NCBI GenBank assembly: GCA_013396635.1
Contig: WBMW01004826.1
Span: 376 to 64,375, forward strand
Direction of reading: 5' to 3'
From: Penelope pileata
Taxonomy: Eukaryota > Chordata > Aves > Galliformes > Cracidae
DNA length: 64,000 nucleotides
Made by a program: the position numbers and the translations under genes. Positions 57,801-64,000 of this stretch are shown here, piece by piece; positions within the stretch are counted from its first letter, which is position 1; each line of letters begins with the position of its first letter. The notes beneath the pieces were generated by a model. It saw only the letters and a program-made list of their open reading frames with translations. It made no database searches and had not been told where the DNA came from.

Positions 57801-60800
57801 ACAGCGGCTTCCCAGCTCTCAGCATCGCACCCCCAGGTGCCTCCAGCCCCGGTGCTCACAGCAGTGGCAACGCAGCCTCCGTGCAGAGTGCACCTTGCTT
57901 TGGGGATGCTGAATTCAGGCACACAGCTTTGCTGCAGGACTTCTCCAAACAGGTGAGCTGCTTCAAGCCTTCACCTGCAGCATCTTACAGGCATGGATGG
58001 GCTAAAAAGTAAAAATAGCAATCCCATCATATCCTTAGTTTTGTGCTCAAGATACAAACAGGAAAATGGGAAGCAAGATTTTATCTGATTTCTTAAATGC
58101 TATCATAGGTGAAGTCCTATCCCTGGGTGAGGGATCGCAGCACAGTGCATGGAGTGCAGTGCCTTTGGGTGCTTCTCATCCTCCATGGTTGCTGCGAAGT
58201 TGACTGAGTGCAGTGGAAACTTGGGTACCACAAAGCCAAGCTGCAGATCAGAGCCACGCGTTGGGAGTGCTGCAGGCACTGGGTGAAACCTGACCCACGC
58301 GGTTCCCCTGAAATCTGCACCTTCTCATTTGGCTCTCCTATTAAAGCTGTATTTCAGAGCTGTCCAGGCCTCCAAAAAGATGATGAATAACAATAAAAGC
58401 ATTCACTGGAGGACTGTCATCATTTCCAATGGATGTGTAATAAATACTTTACGACAGGACTTCTTATTTTTATTTTTTTGCCATGTACAGCCGTAAACTA
58501 GTTTTAAGTTACAACTTAAGCATCCAGACAACCAGAGCTCAGCTGCAGGCACGGTGCTGGGCATGGTCCCTGGGGGTCACCTCTGGTTGGGGCTGGGGGA
58601 ATCACTTTGCTCTCCTGTGCCTCAGTTTCCCCCGGGCTGCGGTCAGCCTGAGCCAGGCTGACTGTGGACAGTGGGGACAGTGTGGCTGACTGATGTCCCC
58701 ATGTCCCCAAGGTTTGCTGCTGGGGCAGGTGACAGTTGTCATTTCCCTCGAGGGTCCCTCCCAGTGCAGATGGCTCTGTCCTGAGTGCTGGGGAGAGGTC
58801 CATGAGAAACTGCCTGAAAATCCAATCAGGAAAAGCTCAACTCTCCCTTTATTGTGCCTTTTGTTTTCAATTTTACTTGAGGTTAAATAAAACAGGGTTT
58901 CCCCAGCCCCATCCTGCAGAGGATCCATTGCTCTGGGCAACCTCTAAAGATAAAAAGAAGTGACCAGTTTTCCAAAGTGGCCTCTGTTGAAGTAGCAAAT
59001 ACGGAGCTGTTTGTGGTCCCTCATGCTGATGGACACACCAGTGACCAGTGTCCATCTTCATTCAAGATGGATGGTTTCATTTTATTCAGGGATTAAATGA
59101 ATGGTGCAGGAACGCAAAGAATAATGAAATATAGAGGGGTCAGCGGTACCAATCACAGTGCCTTCTGCACAGAGCTAGGATGTAATTCTCCTACAGGAAG
59201 GAAGATTAATGAGGGACCAAACGCTTTGGATGGTCACAACTTCGGTCTGCTGGAATTGTGGGGCTGAAGGCAGCAAAGCAAGCGGTGGTTCTGTGACCTG
59301 AAACATATTTGATCCATGCTATCCTATAGAAAGGAGGATTTGCTCTTTGAACATGGAAGAATTTCTGGTTGTGGGTCCAGGATATCTGAAAATCTCCTTC
59401 AGGTGCCTCCACCCCATCCTTTTGGTGCTTTCCAAAGCTCTCAGGTCTGTGGGCACCCTGGAGAGGTGGCTCCCAGTCCCTCTGCCCATCCCACAGTGTG
59501 TGTGCAGTGCAGGGGTTGGGGTGATGCTTTGTTACCCCCAAAGTACAAACTGGAGGGTCACACCGAACCTTGCCTGCCTTGTTTCCACATTTCTTTACTC
59601 TAAGAAACTAAGTGCCAAAATCATGTGTAATGTACACGGATCTGTAGCACATACCAGAGTGATTGCATGGTTTTGCTGAATCCCTTCTCTGCTGAGCGGC
59701 TCTGGGTCCAGCCCTGATGGGCAGTGAGTTTTGTTAGCTCTGTCACTTTGACTTGCTTTGCTGATTTAAATGGGGCTGAATAGCAGATTTATTTGGAGGT
59801 CGCATTACTCAGTGTTTGTTTACTAAGCTCAAACGAGCCAATTCTTGTGCTCATTGAAATGTTATGCATAAATAATTCATGGCTACATATGCATAGAAGC
59901 AGCTTTTAAATGCAGGGCTGAATCCACGTTGAGATCCAGAGGGAGATGCTCAGTGAAGGCAAAGCAGCTTGGGCTGCTGGGCCAAGGAGGCCAGGTGGAA
60001 AGGTCCCTGCCCAGAGGGCTCCTTCTTGCCGGGGGACTTTGCTTCAAGGCTGGACTGGAGCTGAGGGAGAGGAGGTGAAAGGTTTGAGCTGGAAGGGACA
60101 GAGGAGCCAGGGGCATGGGGTGGGATCTGGACCCGTTGCCTGCAACTCTCAGAGTAGCCAGGGATGCTCACTTGCTCCCTGCACCTGGCGTAGGGATCTG
60201 CAGACCTTCCTGCTGCTGGGGTTTGCTTTCTGCAGGCATTTATACTTATAAACGGGACAGACTGTTTCCCAGAAGCATTCCCAGCTTTAATTTTCTCCTT
60301 TTTCCTTTGCCAAGCCCAGTGCTGTAACAGCACATCCTTTTCTTTTACTTCTTTTCCATGCTGAGCAGAAAACTGCTCTGTCTGTTGCTGTTTTTGCAAG
60401 GTTCAAACTTGCAACATCAGCAATGCTCAGCACCTTCTGTGCATTGAAGCAGCGTCACTGCAGTGTCCCTGCACACCCGGTGTGCACCCAGTGCCTGGCG
60501 GTGAGCAGGAGCTGGTTTATCGCTGACCCATCCTGCAGCAACCTGAGTCTGGGGGCAGAAAAATCCTAAGGGACAGTGGGGGAATTCGATTGCGTGGGCT
60601 CACCTGTCCTCACCTGTCAGCGCTTCATGTAGACCTGGGGTCACAGCCAGGTTCTGTTCTGAGCCAAAGCACTGCAGTGCTGCTCTCCTTTGCTCTTGGC
60701 AGGAATTGACTCAGGTGGGAGCTGGGCATGCAGGGGTCTGGTGCTGAGTCCTGGCTCAATTCATGCATGCTAAATCTGGAATGTGTGGAATTAATGGGGG

Positions 60801-60801
60801 G
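54861..60801. other. Intergenic region, part 6
   Basis: No gene was supported. The main feature is an AT-rich island at 59755-59900, listed separately. Long open frames in this stretch (up to about 190 codons) show no domain, composition or splice evidence of coding. Confidence 0.65.
59755..59900. other. Candidate conserved non-coding element
   Basis: This AT-rich block has TGATTTAAATGG, a perfect forkhead core TGTTTAC at 59817-59823, the POU/homeobox-like ATGCATAAATAATTCAT near 59864-59880 and TATGCAT just after it. It is repeat-free and contains CpGs ('ggtcgcatt', 'aaacgagcc'). It looks like a developmental enhancer, though conservation was not tested. Confidence 0.38.
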
Positions 60802-60874
60802 NNNNNNNNNNNNNNNNNNNNNNNNNNNNNNNNNNNNNNNNNNNNNNNNNNNNNNNNNNNNNNNNNNNNNNNNN
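60802..60874. other. Assembly gap (73 N)
   Basis: A run of 73 N sits between a G6 run and, 22 nt downstream, an A homopolymer of about 16 bases. Its true size is unknown. Confidence 0.99.
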
Positions 60875-63475
60875 TAACTTATTTTTTCAGGGTATAAAAA
60901 AAAAAAAAAAACTATAGAAGGCTTGTGTAGCATAGGAAGTAGGGTTTATTGTCTGGTGGCTTTGCAGAAATGTATTGTTACCATAGCTGGGAAAAAATTA
61001 AAGAACGGCCATTGGTGCTGTGCTGGAGGTCAGGCAGCAGGACAGGGCTGCAGGGCAGTGGGCAGTGCCCTGCGGCGGGGCCCTGGGCTGGTGCTGCTGC
61101 TTGGCTCGGGGATAGGGCTGATGTTGATGAAATAAAGCATTTCTCAATGGCCTGTGCCATCTAGTGGCAAAGCCGGGCTGGAGCCAGCGGAGCAGCAGGT
61201 TCCTGCGCCCAAAGCACTGCGGGGTGGGCGAGGGTGGGATTCTGTCTCTGTGTCGGTGCTGGGTTTGGGTGGCTCAGGGGAGAGGCAGGAGCATGTCCCA
61301 GGATGTAGCTCGGTGCCGGCTGCTCACCTCATGTCCCATTTGGGGCTGCCCATCTCCCTGTGCCTGTGTCTGTGGTGGAGCTTTTCCATCTGCTTCTCTT
61401 GGATTCCAGTCTCCTAGAGCAGGCAGCACTTAGGTGTGGTACCCACTGTGGTCCAAGGGCATAATGTGGGTAATGTGAGGCTCTCTTCCAGGCTCCTGTG
61501 CCCCAGTCTGCCTATTTTCCCTGTTGGGTGGGCTGTTAATATATGTTGCATCCTCCCACAGACCCTCAGGCTTCCCAGCCTCTGTCCTTGCTCAGGTCAC
61601 TTTCTCAGGTGACCAAATGCCCTTCCTGCTTGGCCACTGTCTGCTCTGGGGTTTAGATTTGGGGCAATTCCTCCCACATCCCAGAGTTCATTTTGGTGGC
61701 TGCCATTGACACCCGGCGACGTGTTGGTGGCACAAGGACATCTCCAGGGGAATTCTGGGCTGCAGCTCCCATAGGGAGACAGTTGCAGTCTGCAGAGAGG
61801 ATGATGTCCAAAACTCCCAATCTCTCCCCTTTCTGGTACACTTTTTGGTACAATATATTATCACTTTGGTGAAGCGCAGCTGGGCTCGTTTTTGGGTGGC
61901 AGATGAGCAGCGAAGGCGCATGGCCAGCCCTGAGAGCAGGGGCAAGCTGCATGCAAGCAAAGCAGGTAGAAGAGCCTGCGACCAGAAAAGGAACCTGAAG
62001 CAAACCATCCTGTTATGTATTTACACCACGATTTCTAAACTCATGCTCTCTACTATTGACCAAGCCTAAACCACAGTATTTTACCAAGTGCTCCAGAATC
62101 CAAGATGCATTTCTGCAACTTCAAGTCAGTGGAAACTTAGCAGTTTATTTTTCCCTTTGGAAAGTTACCAGTTCCTATTTTTATCCCGGTTAAAGCCCAC
62201 GGCGTCACCCATCAGGCTCCTGTGAGCAAACAGTTCTTCCGTCCTTCGCACCGAAACTGCTGGGCTTCCCAAAAAATCGAACAGTGCACTGTCACTTTGT
62301 GACCCCGACTCATTGCTCAGAAATAGAAATGAAAAATGCCATGGCAGGAACACAGAGATCTGTCAGTAAAGGAAACCAGGCAAACTATTAAACTATATTT
62401 AGTCTTGGGTTGCTGAATATAAACTAATCCTTCCTAGAGGGCTGCATGAAAGAGGGTGGGTTATCCTACATCCAACTGTTTTTGCACCTTACTCTGGAGT
62501 ATCTGCTGCTGACACCCAGCCAATGCCCTTCATCCTGCATGGCCATTTTGGTGCTCATATAAGTGGGCCTGGTATGTGAAATATATTGGGGAAAAAATAC
62601 ATAGGAAAAACATTTTTATAGGAAGCAGTTTCTGTAGTCCATCCTTGAAGGATTCCTTCAAGCCAATTGTTGGATTTCTTCAATGGCTTTGAGGCCATTC
62701 CCCAAAGGGGGATGAGGTGGGGGCTACAGGGGTGGGGACCTGCTGGTAGCTCTTCACTCTCAGCTTGAAAGCAAAGCCACAGGTTTTCATGTTAAAATAA
62801 TGCTTCTGGGGCTGAACTGGCCAAAAGTAGGACCTTGGGTCCTGTCGGTGTACCCAATACCAGTGATGTCCTGTGACACCCACTGGTGGCTGTGCCATGG
62901 TTCAGTGGAGCTCCTGCTGTGATGTCCTGCGTTCTGGCCAGAAGGACATCACTCCCGGGTCAGTAGGAGTTATTCTGGAAGCTGGTGCTGAGCTGCTGGT
63001 CCTGTTGGTGTTATTGGAGAGCCTGGGGCTGGTTTTGTTGAGTCCAGGATCCCATAGCTAGGATCTGATAGGGCTTTCTGTTGCCTAAATGTTGTGATTT
63101 TTCATTACGTTCTTCATGCAGTGTTCCTCTACGTGCTGTCATTTTCTGCCACGCTCTGTGGGGACTTCTCTGATGGAAGTAACGGTGGAGAGTCGATGAA
63201 CTTCCAATCATTGTCAAGCTGCTATAAGTTAAGTTTCTTGTGGTTCTGGTTGTAAAGCGAAGGGTTTCATTCAGTTCCTGTTTTCCATGGCTTACTTGGC
63301 TTGCTTCCTGAACCATGTTTGATGGTCTCCAGCCTTGGTGCCCCCAAGGACTTCCCCAGCATTGTACACCACCAGAAGTGTCCTCCCATTGGGGCAAAAT
63401 GGTGGATGTTGTCACACCCAAGCAGGAGCTGGCAAAGCCCCAAAGTTTTTCTGGTTCCAAACTCACCTAAACATA
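60875..63475. other. Intergenic region, part 7
   Basis: No gene was recognised. The stretch has a perfect CTCF core at 61155-61167. A moderately AT-rich, CpG-bearing block at 62150-62360 ('atcccggttaaagcccacggcgtc', 'ccttcgcaccgaaac', 'aaaatcgaacag') is a weak regulatory candidate. Confidence 0.6.
61155..61167 (-). promoter_or_regulatory. CTCF-like motif (13 of 13 core positions)
   Basis: The reverse complement reads CCACTAGATGGCA, a perfect fit to the CTCF core CCASYAGRKGGCA. It lies in the intergenic interval past SMAD6, where a domain boundary before the next gene would be plausible. Occupancy and insulator function are inferred. Confidence 0.55.
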
Positions 63476-63575
63476 AAATCACAGAATCATTATGGTTGGA
63501 AAAGACCTCTAAGATCATCAGGTCCAACCGTCAACCTACCACCGCCATGCCCCTGAGCAACTTAACGCAGACAGG
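63476..63575 (-). mobile_element. CR1 LINE 3' terminus, antisense
   Basis: The + strand reads 'aaatcacagaatcattatggttggaaaagacctctaagatcatcaggtccaaccgtcaacc', the reverse complement of a CR1 3' end, and then fades into unrelated sequence. It is the least diverged CR1 end in the window. Confidence 0.93.
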
Positions 63576-64000
63576 GCTTCACTGCACAAATATCCAAGCT
63601 TTTTAGTGAAATACTCAATTTGTTCTAATCACCCAGGCCAAGCACCAGGCCCACAGTGTCTATTTTCACTGCGTTATTTCATGCAGTGAAAGGTGCTGTT
63701 GCCAAAATGGCAAAGGTTCCTTTGGGCATTTGGCTGGAGAAATGCTTTCTCTCATGATGCTTTGTGAACCAGCATCACCTCCAGCACGCTGGAAAGCCCC
63801 CTCCTTTATATTGCCTTTAAATAAGGAAGGGCAAATAACACAGTATTAAAGTTAATTAAAGTTATTGGAAAAAAATGTTTCCAGCCAAACTCTTGTGCGG
63901 TGATCACAGTCCCAACTGATGAAGCTGATGTGAGCCCCATGCTCAGCCCTGTGTGTGGTGATAACAGGAGTGGATGCAGGTCATTATTTCTTTATCAGGA
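63576..64000. other. Intergenic region, window end
   Basis: AT-rich sequence with 'aaagttaattaaagttattgg' near 63850. No gene or repeat is supported. Confidence 0.55.

Noticed and set aside
61129..61135. An AATAAA at about 61130 as the end of an unseen transcript
   Set aside because: No upstream exon, splice site pair or downstream U/GU-rich element supports a transcript ending there; single AATAAA hexamers are frequent.
62873..62900. A third CTCF-like motif (CCACTGGTGG context)
   Set aside because: Only about 10 of 13 core positions fit, which is expected by chance many times in 64 kb.
27200..64000. Search for SMAD3 exon 1 or another gene in the downstream 37 kb
   Set aside because: The highly conserved start of the SMAD3 MH1 domain does not appear in any frame, and no other protein family was recognised. 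A long non-coding RNA cannot be ruled out from sequence alone.

Overview
This is a vertebrate nuclear window, almost certainly from a bird and most likely a galliform such as chicken, turkey or quail. It has spliced exons with GT/AG borders, a mammal-like protein sequence, avian CR1 retroposon fragments in both orientations, assembly gaps and no operons. The bird call rests mainly on the abundance of CR1 3' ends. The species is an inference.

Only one protein-coding gene can be supported: the 3' half of SMAD6, the inhibitory SMAD that damps BMP/TGF-beta signalling, on the + strand. Exon 2 (652-708) carries the PPxY motif that binds WW-domain ubiquitin ligases. Exon 3 (1765-1842) is a Ser/Thr-rich linker. 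Exon 4 (26278-26819) carries the complete MH2 domain and the stop codon. The first exon, with the start codon and the MH1-like region, lies upstream of base 1. A compact 3' UTR of about 370 nt follows, with an AATAAA at 27168-27173 and a U-rich tract behind it.

The region from 1843 to 26277 is one 24.4-kb intron. It is GC-rich with CR1 relics, a few minisatellites, and several AT-rich, CpG-bearing islands that look like candidate conserved regulatory elements. The region from about 27.2 kb to 64 kb is intergenic. In other vertebrates SMAD3 is the next gene beyond SMAD6; its first exon was not found here, so this is probably part of the SMAD6-SMAD3 interval. It holds more CR1 fragments, a decayed hAT-family DNA transposon at about 42.58-43.48 kb with a frameshifted transposase C-terminus, a 93-bp tandem duplication, candidate enhancers and two CTCF-like motifs.

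The many long open frames in the GC-rich parts are statistical. None shows a recognisable protein family or splice-consistent structure. No new multi-gene system was found. The most useful leads are a closely spaced pair of miR-17~92-family seed matches in the SMAD6 3' UTR, the hAT fossil, a 19-nt-arm inverted repeat in the long intron, and several candidate regulatory islands. No homology search or alignment could be run, so calls of conservation are inferences from base composition and motif content.
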